Assembly: GCF_000615285.1 (NCBI RefSeq)
Contig: NZ_BALU01000009.1
Span: forward strand, 1-64,000
Direction of reading: 5' to 3'
Length of the DNA stretch: 64,000 bases
From: Lactobacillus kitasatonis DSM 16761 = JCM 1039
GTDB taxonomy: Bacteria > Bacillota > Bacilli > Lactobacillales > Lactobacillaceae
The translations under genes were made by a program, and so were the position numbers. The notes under the pieces are model-generated. The model saw only the letters and a program-made list of their open reading frames with translations, did not search any database and was not told the origin of the DNA. Shown here one piece after another: positions 36,191 to 45,434 of this stretch (its first letter is position 1; each line of letters begins with the position of its first letter).

Positions 36191-37111
36191 ATGCAAAAAG
36201 TATTAGCCCTCGTTGGTCCGACCGCTATTGGCAAGACCGATTTAGCGATTGCACTGGCTCAAAAACTTAATGGTGAAATTGTCTCAGGCGACTCGATGCA
36301 AGTTTATCAAGAAGTCGAAGTAGGAACAGCCAAGGCAACTAAAAAAGAACAGAGCAAAGTTAAACATTACCTAGTTGATACGCGTTCTGTTTTTGACGAA
36401 TTTTCTGTCAAAGATTTTGTCGATGAAGCAACAAAGGCAATTGATGAAATTAGTGCTAAAGGGAAATTGCCCATTTTAGCTGGTGGTACAGGCTTTTATG
36501 CAAATGCCTTGCTTAATAAAATGCAGCTAGGTGAAAAGAAGGAAGAGAATCGTGGTACTTCTCAAAAATGGAAAGACTATCTTGCTCGCTACGGTCCAGA
36601 AAAGTTGTGGCAGGTTTTAAATGAAAAGGATCCAGCTGCAGCTGAAAAGATTCCGGTGCCTAATTCACGCAGAACAATGCGTGCTTTAACCGTGATTGAT
36701 CGAACCGGCAAGAGATTTTCTGAACAACAAAAGAAGATCGAACCTCGCTATGATTATTTGATCATCGGCCTTAATTCTGATAGACAGGAAATCTATCGCA
36801 GAATTAACTTGCGAGTCGATAAGATGATGCAAAAGGGGATGCTTGATGAAGCTAAGTTTATCTATGAAAATCGCGCTAAAGAGCATCAAATTTTGCAGGC
36901 AATTGCTTACAAGGAATTCTTTACTTACTTTGAAGGTAAAGAAGATTTAGACAGCTGTATTACGCAGTTAAAGACTGCTTCAAGGCGGTATGCTAAACGA
37001 CAATTAACTTATTTTAGAAATCAACTGCCTGTTGTTTGGTTTGATCCGCTGAATGATCCTGATTGTAAACAAAAGATTATTGCAAAAGTCGAGGAATGGA
37101 AAAATGAATAA
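36191..37111 (+). CDS. miaA: tRNA dimethylallyltransferase
   Basis: 306 residues. Transfers a dimethylallyl group to A37 of tRNAs reading U-starting codons. P-loop GPTAIGKTDLA at residues 8-18, GDSMQVYQ, AGGTGFYANALL and the ASRRYAKRQLTYFRNQ tRNA-binding segment are present. ATG at 36191 is preferred over a GTG at 36176 that lacks a ribosome-binding site. The next gene overlaps its end by eight bases. Confidence 0.94.
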   Translation: MQKVLALVGPTAIGKTDLAIALAQKLNGEIVSGDSMQVYQEVEVGTAKATKKEQSKVKHYLVDTRSVFDEFSVKDFVDEATKAIDEISAKGKLPILAGGTGFYANALLNKMQLGEKKEENRGTSQKWKDYLARYGPEKLWQVLNEKDPAAAEKIPVPNSRRTMRALTVIDRTGKRFSEQQKKIEPRYDYLIIGLNSDRQEIYRRINLRVDKMMQKGMLDEAKFIYENRAKEHQILQAIAYKEFFTYFEGKEDLDSCITQLKTASRRYAKRQLTYFRNQLPVVWFDPLNDPDCKQKIIAKVEEWKNE

Positions 37112-38353
37112 TTTACCAGAAAAATTACAAAAGATTGTAAAAGAAGTCGATCAACGAATTGCTCCTAAATTGGCAGAAATTGAAGATCAGATTGTTTATA
37201 ACCAAGCTAAGGTACTTAAAGCTTTCCAAGATAATGAAGTCGCAGAAGCCGATTTAAACGGTTCTACGGGATATGGTGATGACGATATGGGCCGTGACAA
37301 GCTTGATCGTATTTATGCCCAGGTTTTTGACACTGAAGATGCTTTAGTACGTCCACAATTTGTTTCAGGTACGCATACTTTATTTGTTGCTTTAAACGGT
37401 AACTTAAAGTCAGGTGACACCTTAACTTACTTAACTGGTCAACCTTACGATACTTTGCAAAAAGTAATTGGCTTGACTGATGATAAGCGCGGAACTTTAG
37501 CTGAAAAAGGCGTTAAGTTTTCATACGTCCCATTAAACGATGAAAACACTGTTGATTACGATGAAGCAGAAAAAGTTTTAAAGCGTGATCAGCCAAAGAT
37601 CGTTGCTATTCAACGTTCACGTGGTTACTCAACTAGAAAGACTTTCACCATTGAGCAAATCAAAGAAATGATTGCCTTTGTTAAGAAGGTTAGTCCTAAG
37701 AGTATTGTCTTTATCGATAACTGCTACGGTGAATTCTCTGAAAAGCACGAAGCAACTGAATATGGTGCAGACCTCATGGCTGGTTCTTTGATTAAAAATG
37801 CCGGCGGTGGTCTAGCTAAGACTGGTGGCTACATTGTCGGTGAAAAGGACTTAGTAGAAAATGCCAAACTTGCTTTGACTGCACCTGGTTGTACTGACGA
37901 AGGTGCCACTATCGGCAACTTGCATGATTTCTATGAAGCTTCTTCTTGTCACCTAACGTAACTGGCATGGCCGAAAAAGGTATGATCTTTGCGGCTGCTT
38001 TGTTTGACAAGATGGGCATGAATGTAACGCCTGCCTGGGATGAAAAGCGTAGTGACATTATCGAAACGATCATCTTTAACGATCCAGACAAGATGGTTAA
38101 GTTCGTCCAAGAAGTCCAAAAGAACTCACCAATTGACTCATTCGTAACACCTGAAGCTGTTCACATGGAAGGTTACGAAGATAAGATTATTATGGCTGCC
38201 GGCAACTTCGTTTCAGGTTCAACAATCGAATTTTCTGCAGATGGTCCAATTAGACCACCTTACGCAGTTTACATGCAAGGTGGTTTGACCTACGCTCATG
38301 ACAAGGTTGCAATCATTAATGCGGTTCGTGATACATTCTTTAACAAAAAATAA
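37104..38353 (+). CDS. YnbB family PLP-dependent protein (methionine gamma-lyase/aluminium-resistance family), one-base frameshift
   Basis: Fold-type I PLP enzyme. The ATG at 37104 follows GAGG and overlaps miaA. The PLP Lys is expected in AGSLIKNAGGGLAKTGGYIVG. The frame ends NLHDFYEASSCHLT; adding one G at 37938 (GAA GGC TTC TTC TTG) gives NLHDFYEGFFLSPNVTGMAEKGM and 416 residues, the family norm. Old names link it to aluminium resistance, but a Cys/Met-metabolism lyase is more likely. The miaA-ynbB-glnA order follows Bacilli, without hfq or glnR. Confidence 0.87.
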
Positions 38354-38366
38354 AGTTTAAAAAATT

Positions 38367-38412
38367 TAGTAGACCAATTTGACATTTCAAAATTGGTCTG
38401 CTATTGTATTAT
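38367..38412 (+). promoter_or_regulatory. glnA promoter with palindromic operator over the -35
   Basis: TTGACA (38379-38384), 17-base spacer, TATTGT (38402-38407). The arms AGTAGACCAATTT and AAATTGGTCTGCT form an inverted repeat centred on the -35 and spacer. It could be a regulator site or serve as a weak terminator of the miaA-ynbB unit; there is no proper T run. No GlnR-like TGTNA-N7-TNACA box stands out. Confidence 0.6.
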
Positions 38413-38487
38413 ACAGTTCTAGGAGATAAGAATTAATCATAGGACCATACCAATTTAATATTTTTTGTTTTTATAGGTGGAAAAGCT

Positions 38488-39825
38488 ATGAGTAAACAAT
38501 ATACTGCAGAAGAAATTAGAAAAGAAGTAGCAGACAAGGACGTTAGATTTTTACGTTTGTGCTTCACTGATATTAACGGTACTGAAAAGGCTGTTGAAGT
38601 ACCAACTAGTCAATTGGATAAAGTTTTGACTAATGATATTCGTTTCGACGGTTCTTCAATTGACGGCTTTGTTCGTCTTGAAGAAAGTGACATGGTTTTA
38701 TACCCTGACTTCTCAACTTGGTCAGTATTGCCATGGGGAGACGAACACGGTGGTAAGATTGGTCGTTTGATTTGTTCAGTACACATGACTGATGGTAGAC
38801 CATTTGAAGGTGACCCAAGAAACAACTTGCAACGCGTTCTTGGTGAAATGAAGAAGGCTGGTTTTGATACTTTTGATATCGGCTTTGAAATGGAATTCCA
38901 CCTCTTCAAGTTAGATGAAAATGGTAACTGGACTACTGAAGTTCCAGATCACGCTTCATACTTTGACATGACTTCAGACGATGCAGGTGCACGTTGCCGT
39001 CGTGAAATCGTTGAAACTTTGGAAGAAATTGGTTTTGAAGTTGAAGCTGCTCACCACGAAGTCGGTGATGGTCAACAAGAAATCGACTTTAGATTCGATG
39101 ATGCTTTAACTACTGCTGACAGATGCCAAACCTTTAAGATGGTTGCTCGTCACATTGCTAGAAAGTACGGCTTGTTCGCAACATTTATGGCTAAGCCAGT
39201 TGAAGGTCAAGCCGGAAATGGTATGCACAACAACATGTCACTCTTCAAGGACAACCACAATGTCTTTTACGACAAAGATGGTGAATTCCACCTTTCAAAC
39301 ACCGCACTTTACTTCTTGAATGGTATTTTGGAACATGCACGTGCAATTACTGCAATTGGTAACCCAACTGTTAACTCATACAAGCGTTTGATTCCTGGTT
39401 TTGAAGCTCCTGTATACATTGCATGGGCTGCTAAGAACCGCTCACCACTTGTACGTATTCCAAGTGCTGGTGAAATTAACACCCGTTTGGAAATGCGTTC
39501 AGCTGACCCAACTGCTAACCCATACTTATTACTTGCTGCATGTTTGACTGCTGGTTTGAACGGTATCAAGGAACAAAAGATGCCAATGAAGCCAGTTGAA
39601 GAAAACATCTTCGAAATGACTGAAGAAGAAAGAGCAGCACATGGTATTAAGCCACTTCCAACCACTCTTCACAACGCAATCAAGGCATTCAAGAAAGACG
39701 ACTTAATCAAGAGCGCTTTAGGCGACCACTTAACTCACAGCTTTATTGAATCAAAAGAATTAGAATGGTCCAAGTATTCACAATCAGTTTCAGATTGGGA
39801 ACGTCAACGTTACATGAACTGGTAA
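38488..39825 (+). CDS. glnA: Type I glutamine synthetase
   Basis: 445 residues, GSI-alpha length without the adenylylation insert. Makes glutamine from glutamate, ammonia and ATP. Beta-grasp domain with [22 protein letters not shown]; catalytic motifs [15 protein letters not shown], the ATP-binding [12 protein letters not shown] and [34 protein letters not shown] is eleven bases upstream. Unlike most lactobacilli and bacilli, no glnR repressor gene sits in front. Confidence 0.97.
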   Translation: MSKQYTAEEIRKEVADKDVRFLRLCFTDINGTEKAVEVPTSQLDKVLTNDIRFDGSSIDGFVRLEESDMVLYPDFSTWSVLPWGDEHGGKIGRLICSVHMTDGRPFEGDPRNNLQRVLGEMKKAGFDTFDIGFEMEFHLFKLDENGNWTTEVPDHASYFDMTSDDAGARCRREIVETLEEIGFEVEAAHHEVGDGQQEIDFRFDDALTTADRCQTFKMVARHIARKYGLFATFMAKPVEGQAGNGMHNNMSLFKDNHNVFYDKDGEFHLSNTALYFLNGILEHARAITAIGNPTVNSYKRLIPGFEAPVYIAWAAKNRSPLVRIPSAGEINTRLEMRSADPTANPYLLLAACLTAGLNGIKEQKMPMKPVEENIFEMTEEERAAHGIKPLPTTLHNAIKAFKKDDLIKSALGDHLTHSFIESKELEWSKYSQSVSDWERQRYMNW

Positions 39826-39846
39826 TTTGAATTAGATCAGATAATG

Positions 39847-39884
39847 AAAAAGAGTTCGAGAAAATTTTTCTCGACTCTTTTTTT
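39847..39884 (+). terminator. Terminator after glnA
   Basis: AAAGAGTTCGAGAAAA / TTTTCTCGACTCTTT stem with one unpaired base, then TTTTTTT. Confidence 0.9.
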
Positions 39885-39911
39885 ACCCAAAATCAAGTAT
39901 TAAGTGGTCAA

Positions 39912-40140
39912 TTAAAGATCTTCTAAGATCATTTGTTGTTCGACAAATTTATCAAAGTAGGGCAGTAAAAAGCTAACATAGCCGTAACCGTTAGGTTTGA
40001 TAACTTAATCGTCAATTAGATTTCTACGATATACTGCAATGTAATTGGCACTTTTATGCATGATTTCACCAATTGTCTGACTTTTTACTTTAGTAGAATT
40101 TGCTTTAACCATTGCTTGTACAAATTCTTTTTCTTTAAAA
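39912..40140 (-). pseudogene. C-terminal remnant of an AAA-type ATP-binding protein
   Basis: On the minus strand: KEKEFVQAMVKANSTKVKSQ, TIGEIMHKSANYIAVYRRNLIDD, TAA at 40007-40005, then VIKPNGYGYVSFLLPYFDKF and VEQQMILEDL to a stop at 39914-39912. The winged-helix-like end is familiar from lactobacillar AAA-family ATP-binding proteins of unknown role; this assignment is from memory. Everything upstream of about 40140 is gone and an in-frame stop is present, so it is a relic. The rest of 39885-40290 shows nothing else. Confidence 0.45.
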
Positions 40141-40292
40141 AGATACAAGGAATTGGCTGTGGCACAATTGTTTCAGCAGTGACCGTAGGAAAGATGATAA
40201 ATTTATTTAATAAATTTATACCTAGAATTGTATGATTTATTTGGAATAGTTAATAGGTAGGCAGACTTTTACCAAATTTAAAATAATAAAGA

Positions 40293-40372
40293 CTGCAAAA
40301 TAGCTTAAAATGCTTTATAATGGTAAAAAATAAAGGTGATAATATCCCTAATCAGTTTAGGGATATTTTTGT
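40293..40372 (+). promoter_or_regulatory. Promoter followed by an intrinsic hairpin ahead of a lipoprotein gene
   Basis: CTGCAA (40293-40298), 17-base spacer, TATAAT (40316-40321). About 20 bases downstream a strong terminator-like hairpin AATATCCCTAA / TTTAGGGATATT with TTTTT ends at 40372, before the coding start at 40403. Either transcription is attenuated here or a very short RNA of about 45 bases is made. No peptide-coding leader is evident in between. Confidence 0.55.
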
Positions 40373-40402
40373 GTTGTAATTAGAATTTGGAGTCTTTTTG
40401 GA

Positions 40403-41302
40403 ATGAGTAGAAGAATATTAACATTCATGTGTTTAACTGCTGCCGTTTTAGGGCTAACAGCATGTGGCAATAATTCCCATACTGATAATAAAAGTGGCAG
40501 TGCTTCTAGTACTCAAAAACAGGCTCCTAAGAAATTAATTGCCAAAGACTTATCTGCTTCTGAAAAGGCGAGTGCAATTACCATTTATGGTGCGCAAAAA
40601 TATAAAAAAGCATGGCAAAAGACCTACCAAACTGCAGAAAAAAATGGCCTAAGCGTTGCCGTAAAAAGTCCTACTGCTTTTAGACATATTAAAGATAAGG
40701 GCTATATTTACCAAGTTAGTGGCAATGGCAAAGAACCAGATACTTACTACATCCTGGAAGGCAATACCGTTAACTTTTATAATCGTAAAAAAGTAGGCAG
40801 TGCAAGCTTAAACAAGATTGTGTCCTATTTAAACGATAAAAATGAAATTAAGAATGTCAGAAAATTGACTGCATATACGACTATGGGTGCATCAATTACT
40901 TCTGATAAATATGGCGTTAAAGGCGACAATGGCCTTGCTACCATTCCTAAGAAATTGCAAGGTACTTGGTACAATCGTCGCGGTAAGAAATTAGTGATCG
41001 ATGCCCACAGTATTAATGGCGAAGAAATTCATAAGGTTACTGGCAGCTTAGCTCCAACTTCTTTTGATCAAACCAAAAAGTGGGCTAGAGCCAGAATGGA
41101 AAATATCAATGGGATTGATTGTTATCACGTTCAGGCTTTGAATGCCCAAAACTTTGGCAGGCTATATACCGTTCAAAAGAAAGGCAAAAATAAGGCTGTA
41201 GCGACATATAGCGTTGATACTGGCAGTTGCACCGGTAGCTACTGGAAGTCTGTTAAGCTAGCTAAAGCTAATGTAGACGCTAAATTTGCTAGCCTCAGTT
41301 AA
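40403..41302 (+). CDS. Putative lipoprotein, paralogue of the next gene
   Basis: 299 residues. Signal peptide with lipobox LTAC (Cys at about 21), a Ser/Lys linker, then a domain SASEKASAITIYGAQKYKKAWQKTYQTAEKNGLSVAVKS and a repeat-like middle VGSASLNKIVSYLNDKNEIKNV, ending in a lipocalin-like or beta-rich half (IPKKLQGTWYNRRGKKLVI ... SYWKSVKLAK). The same plan is in the protein at 41406. Anchored on the outer membrane face; function unknown. Confidence 0.75.
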   Translation: MSRRILTFMCLTAAVLGLTACGNNSHTDNKSGSASSTQKQAPKKLIAKDLSASEKASAITIYGAQKYKKAWQKTYQTAEKNGLSVAVKSPTAFRHIKDKGYIYQVSGNGKEPDTYYILEGNTVNFYNRKKVGSASLNKIVSYLNDKNEIKNVRKLTAYTTMGASITSDKYGVKGDNGLATIPKKLQGTWYNRRGKKLVIDAHSINGEEIHKVTGSLAPTSFDQTKKWARARMENINGIDCYHVQALNAQNFGRLYTVQKKGKNKAVATYSVDTGSCTGSYWKSVKLAKANVDAKFASLS

Positions 41303-41405
41303 TTCGTAAATTTTCTATAATATCTTTGATAAAAGATTGGCTTATTACTTTTTTTATAATAGTATTATGTCAAAGAGATAGATTTTATAGAAGGGAAGAA
41401 TCTTT

Positions 41406-42398
41406 TTGAAACGCAAATTAACCGTACTTGTGGCAATCTCAGCCGCTTTAACTTTGGCAGGATGCTCACAAAGTACACAAGGAAATATGCAATCAGAACA
41501 ATCTAAGAGCAGTCAAGTTTCTAAGAAGAGCTCAAACAACAGCAATACCTCATCAGACTCTAGTTCGAAGAGCAGTGATTCAGGTAAGCTCTCTGCAGAA
41601 AACATGGACTACAAGACTATCGCCAGTGCAATTGCAGTTTATGCTTCACAAAAGTATGGTGATACCTGGGAGATCGCAGTAAATGCTGCTAAGCAAAATC
41701 ATTTGAGCGTAGCTTTTAGAAGCAAGGCTGAAACTGGTATTACTTCAGACAATAGCGGCTATGTTTACGAAGTTAGTGGTACAGGCAAGAGCAGTAACGC
41801 TCGTTACATGCTTAGCGGCGATGGTGCTAATAAGCAAATCACTATTTTTGTAAAGCAACGTAATGTTGGCACAGCTAGCTTGTCTGACATTGTAAACTAC
41901 CTAAATGATAAAAATGATGCAGATTTAGTTAACCAATTAGCTAAAAACGCTGAATTAAACGCTAAACTTGAAGGCGATGGTGCTACAACTAAGGATACTG
42001 CTAATGTAAATAGCGTAATTCCAGCAGCTCTTCAAGGTACTTGGTACACTGCCGATACTGGTAATGGCAATATCGATACTTTGACTGTTACAGGCAACAA
42101 GATCAACGATGAAGCCGGCTTTAGCATGAACGTTAAGAAGAATAATACCAATAGTTCATCTGATTCATTATCAGGCTACATGAAGCAAACTACCATGAAT
42201 GGCATTAACTTCTACAGTTTCACTAATATGGGTCAAGAACCTGGTCAAGGTAGCACTTACTTGGCTCGTCATACCGAAAATGGTCAAGATGTGATCGTTT
42301 CAGCTAACTCTAAAGGGACTACGAATGCTGTTTACTGGAAGAGTAAAGATTTGGCAAAACAAAACTCAAATAAGCAATTTAGCGATTTGAAGTATTAA
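41406..42398 (+). CDS. Putative lipoprotein, paralogue of the previous gene
   Basis: 330 residues, TTG start nine bases after GAAGGGAAG. Lipobox LAGC, then a long Ser/Asn/Lys-rich linker (about residues 22-60), the shared DYKTIASAIAVYASQKYGDTWEIAVNAAKQNHLSVAF domain, VGTASLSDIVNYLNDKNDADLV, and IPAALQGTWYTADTGNG ... AVYWKSKDLAK. Clear tandem duplication with the preceding gene, whose linker is shorter. Followed by a terminator. Function unknown. Confidence 0.78.
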   Translation: MKRKLTVLVAISAALTLAGCSQSTQGNMQSEQSKSSQVSKKSSNNSNTSSDSSSKSSDSGKLSAENMDYKTIASAIAVYASQKYGDTWEIAVNAAKQNHLSVAFRSKAETGITSDNSGYVYEVSGTGKSSNARYMLSGDGANKQITIFVKQRNVGTASLSDIVNYLNDKNDADLVNQLAKNAELNAKLEGDGATTKDTANVNSVIPAALQGTWYTADTGNGNIDTLTVTGNKINDEAGFSMNVKKNNTNSSSDSLSGYMKQTTMNGINFYSFTNMGQEPGQGSTYLARHTENGQDVIVSANSKGTTNAVYWKSKDLAKQNSNKQFSDLKY

Positions 42399-42407
42399 TT
42401 AAAAAAT

Positions 42408-42436
42408 CAGAAGGGCGTCGAAAGACGTCTTTTTTG
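42408..42436 (+). terminator. Terminator after the lipoprotein pair
   Basis: GGGCGTC-GAAA-GACGTCT hairpin with a GNRA-type loop and TTTTTT. Confidence 0.85.
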
Positions 42437-42548
42437 TTTATTTTGGGCATTTATTATCCATGAATTCGCTTATATAAAATTTTTACTTACGAAGAAAAAT
42501 TTTTCTGGTAAAGTAATCAACGTCGCAAAAAAGAAGGAAGAAGAATTA

Positions 42549-43953
42549 ATGGATAATGCTTAAACAGGGATGCAAGCTCGTGTTAATGTTAAACGCCCAT
42601 GGCTTGCCATTCTCCCATTAATGCTAGGATCATTTGTAGGAATGTTCAGTGAAACCTCACTTAACATTGCCTTACCACAGTTGATGAAGGCTCTTCAAGT
42701 TGGTCAGTCTTCAATTCAATGGCTGGTTACCGGCTATATGCTCGTAATCGGGATAGTCCTGCCACTTTCAAGTTTGTTCACTAAGTGGTTTGCGACCAAA
42801 AAATTAGTTTTATTTGGCCTGGGTGCCTTTATTGTTGGTTCGCTTATTTCAGGATTCGGAGTTAATTTCCCAATGGTTTTAATTGGTAGAATGATTCAGG
42901 GTATCGGAACTGGAATCATTTTGCCATTAATGTTTACTATTGCAATGCTGATTTTTCCACCTAACAAGTTATGTACGGTTAACGGGGTTCTTGCTTTAGT
43001 AATTATGTTTGCGCCAGCAATTGGTTCAACTTTGACTGGATTGATTTTAGCGGTTGGTACGTGGCGCGACATTCGTCGTGTTTTTAGTCATTGCCTTTGT
43101 AATCGGCTTATTTAGTTTGAAGAATGTTAATCAAATTACTAAGCCAAAAGTTGATTTTGTGTCCATCATTTTGTCAATCTTTGCCTTCTCAGGTTTGATT
43201 GCAGGTGCAAGTTTTGCTAGCGAAATGGGTTGGCTTTCAGCACCAGTTCTTGCATGTTTAACCGTCGGTGTTATTGCCTTGATTTTCTACGTAAGACGTC
43301 AATTGAAGCTTGAAGTTCCGGTATTAAACATGCGTGTATTTAGACACCGTAACTTTACTTTAGGTGCAATTTTAGTTATGGTCGATTTTGGCATCATCTT
43401 GTCAGACATGTACTTATTACCACAATATTTGCAAAATGGTTTGCTTGTAGCTGTCGCTTTAACTGGTATTATCATGCTTCCAGGTGGAATTATCAACGCG
43501 GTAACTTCAGCCTTTGCTGGAAGAATGTATGATAGTTTTGGTGCAAAGTGACCAGCACGAATTGGTTTTATTATTGCCTTTGTTGGTGCTTTAATGCTTA
43601 GTTTAGTAACTACACACAGTGCCATTTGGTATGTAATTTTAGCTCACATCATCTTAATGATTGGTGCACCACTTGCAATGTCACCATCACAAACTTCAGC
43701 CTTGAATTCACTTAAAGGTCTTGAATCGGCTGATGGGTCCGCAATTTTGAATACTATGCAACAGATCGTCGGTGCTTTGGCAACTGCACTTTCTACTAGT
43801 TTCTTGACTGTTGGTAGAAATGCAGTGAGTGGCTCAGCTGCTTACAAGTTTACTAATAGTGTTCACTACGGGATGTACTTTACTATTGCTTTGACGATTA
43901 TCGGCTTCGTCGTTGCCTTATTTGTTAAGGATGACGGTAAGTATATTGATTAA
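42549..43953 (+). pseudogene. MFS drug exporter of the EmrB/QacA (DHA2) type, broken
   Basis: Natural start ATG at 42549 after AAGAAGGAAGAAG gives MDNA then TAA (42561-42563), resuming TGMQARVNVKRPWLAILPLMLGSFVGMFSETSLNIALPQLMKAL; an ATG at 42570 could still start. The frame shifts (+1 net) near 43065 after VGTWRDI, resumes FVVFLVIAFVIGLFSLKNV, and meets TGA at 43549-43551 (GAK-stop-PARIGFIIAFVGA, probably an original TGG). The rest continues to 43953. About 468 codons and 13-14 helices in total. Three different lesions, two of them substitutions, indicate true inactivation. Confidence 0.82.
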
Positions 43954-43972
43954 TTTAGATAATAAAATATAT

Positions 43973-44012
43973 TAAAAAGGAGAGGACTTAATTTTAGTCT
44001 TCTCCTTTTCTT
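43973..44012. terminator. Bidirectional terminator between MFS pseudogene and ackA
   Basis: AAAAGGAGAGGACT / AGTCTTCTCCTTTT stem (one bulge) with flanking A and T runs. Confidence 0.85.
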
Positions 44013-44022
44013 ATAGAATCTT

Positions 44023-45228
44023 TCATTTAAGATGAGCTACTTTCATTATATCTCGTTCGATCATTAATTCTTCATTGGTAGGGATGAGCATAGCTGCAAT
44101 CTTAGAGTCAGGACGTGTGATTAAGCCTGCCTCATTAGCTTTATTTTTATCTTCGTCTGGCACTACACCCATAAAGTTAAGTGCGTCCATTACTTTTGCT
44201 CGAACGCCGAAATCGTGCTCACCAACACCAGCAGTAAAGATAATACCGTTTACACCGCCCATTTCTACAATGTAGGCGCCAATATAGCGGCAAATTCGGT
44301 TAATGAAGATGTTTCTTGCTAAGTTGGCTTTCTCTTTTTGATCATCATTTAAGCGAGACATGTCATCTCTCAAATCACGCATATCTGGTGAAATTTCAGA
44401 AATACCCAATAAACCTGATTTGTGGTTTAAGATATCAATCATTTGATCCATGTCGATATTTTCTTTTTTCATAATATAAGCTAGTAATGAAGGATCGACA
44501 TCGCCGGATCTAGTACTCATCGTGATTCCTGCAAGGGGACTAAAGCCCATGGAGGTATCTAACGATTTACCATTTTTGACTGCGGTAATCGATGCACCAG
44601 AGCCTAGGTGACAAACTATTAATTTTAATTGATCTAGAGGCTTGTTTAGTAGCTTTGAAGCTTCTTGAATTACGAAACGAACTGAAGTCCCATGTGCACC
44701 GTATTTTCTTGCCTTATACTTTTCATAATATTTGTAAGGAAGAGAATATAAGTAATGCACTGGATCAAGTGACTGGTGGAAAGCAGTATCGAAAACTGCC
44801 ACTTCTGGAACATTTGGTAATAATTCAAGGAAAGCCTTAATAACGTCTGCTTCGGCTTTATCATGCAGAGGAGCATATTCTGTTAAATCATAAATTTTTG
44901 GCAGGTTGTCCTTATTAATTAAAGTAGACTTTTTAAACGTCTCACCACCAGCAACAATTCTATGACCAATACCAATTATTTCTTTAGGATCGTCAATTAC
45001 CTGATGCTTCTTTAAGTTATCCAATAAAATTTTTACAGCCGTAGTTTGATCAGGAATTTCAATTTCTTCAGAATGTTTAGTTTTATCAGCTAATTTCAAT
45101 TCAAATGAAGAATCATCTAAACCAACGCGATCGGCCATACCTTCGGCAATAACGTCTTCTTTTGGAAAAGAAAATACTTTAAATTTAAAAGAAGAACTGC
45201 CAGCATTAATTACTAAAATTTTTTTCAT
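44023..45228 (-). CDS. ackA: Acetate kinase
   Basis: 401 residues, complete. Interconverts acetyl phosphate and acetate with ATP synthesis. The ASKHA phosphate-1 motif MKKILVINAGSSSFKFKVF opens the protein; catalytic Asp lies in AVFDTAFHQSL, catalytic Arg in ISTRSGDVDP-type TMSTRSGDVDPSL, and adenosine motif in IIFTAGVGEHDFGVR. Its own promoter with a cre-like site lies upstream. Confidence 0.96.
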   Translation of the reverse strand: MKKILVINAGSSSFKFKVFSFPKEDVIAEGMADRVGLDDSSFELKLADKTKHSEEIEIPDQTTAVKILLDNLKKHQVIDDPKEIIGIGHRIVAGGETFKKSTLINKDNLPKIYDLTEYAPLHDKAEADVIKAFLELLPNVPEVAVFDTAFHQSLDPVHYLYSLPYKYYEKYKARKYGAHGTSVRFVIQEASKLLNKPLDQLKLIVCHLGSGASITAVKNGKSLDTSMGFSPLAGITMSTRSGDVDPSLLAYIMKKENIDMDQMIDILNHKSGLLGISEISPDMRDLRDDMSRLNDDQKEKANLARNIFINRICRYIGAYIVEMGGVNGIIFTAGVGEHDFGVRAKVMDALNFMGVVPDEDKNKANEAGLITRPDSKIAAMLIPTNEELMIERDIMKVAHLK

Positions 45229-45269
45229 AGTTTCATCTCGTTTTACTCTATATAAAAATCTAATTATTT

Positions 45270-45319
45270 AGAACGCGCTTACATGTTTATATTATATAAC
45301 TTATAAAAATAAATACCAA
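45270..45319 (-). promoter_or_regulatory. ackA promoter with cre-like site
   Basis: On the minus strand TTGGTA (45319-45314), 17-base spacer, TATAAT (45296-45291). The sequence ATGTAAGCGCGTTCT (45284-45270) matches 13 of 15 cre positions and sits at the start of transcription, which would favour repression rather than the upstream activation known for Bacillus ackA. Confidence 0.6.
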
Positions 45320-45351
45320 CTTTTTCTAAAAGTGGTTGGACCAATATTTAT

Positions 45352-45392
45352 AAAAATACAGGTATATCGGAGTTTGATATACCTGTATTTTT
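45352..45392 (-). terminator. Terminator of the msmK-like gene
   Basis: Perfect 17-bp stem AAAAATACAGGTATATC / GATATACCTGTATTTTT around a 7-base loop; symmetrical A/T flanks make it usable both ways, but only the minus-strand gene lies beside it. Confidence 0.92.
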
Positions 45393-45434
45393 GTTCTAAA
45401 TTTTTACAGTTATGGAGTGCAGTGGAAAGGTAAA

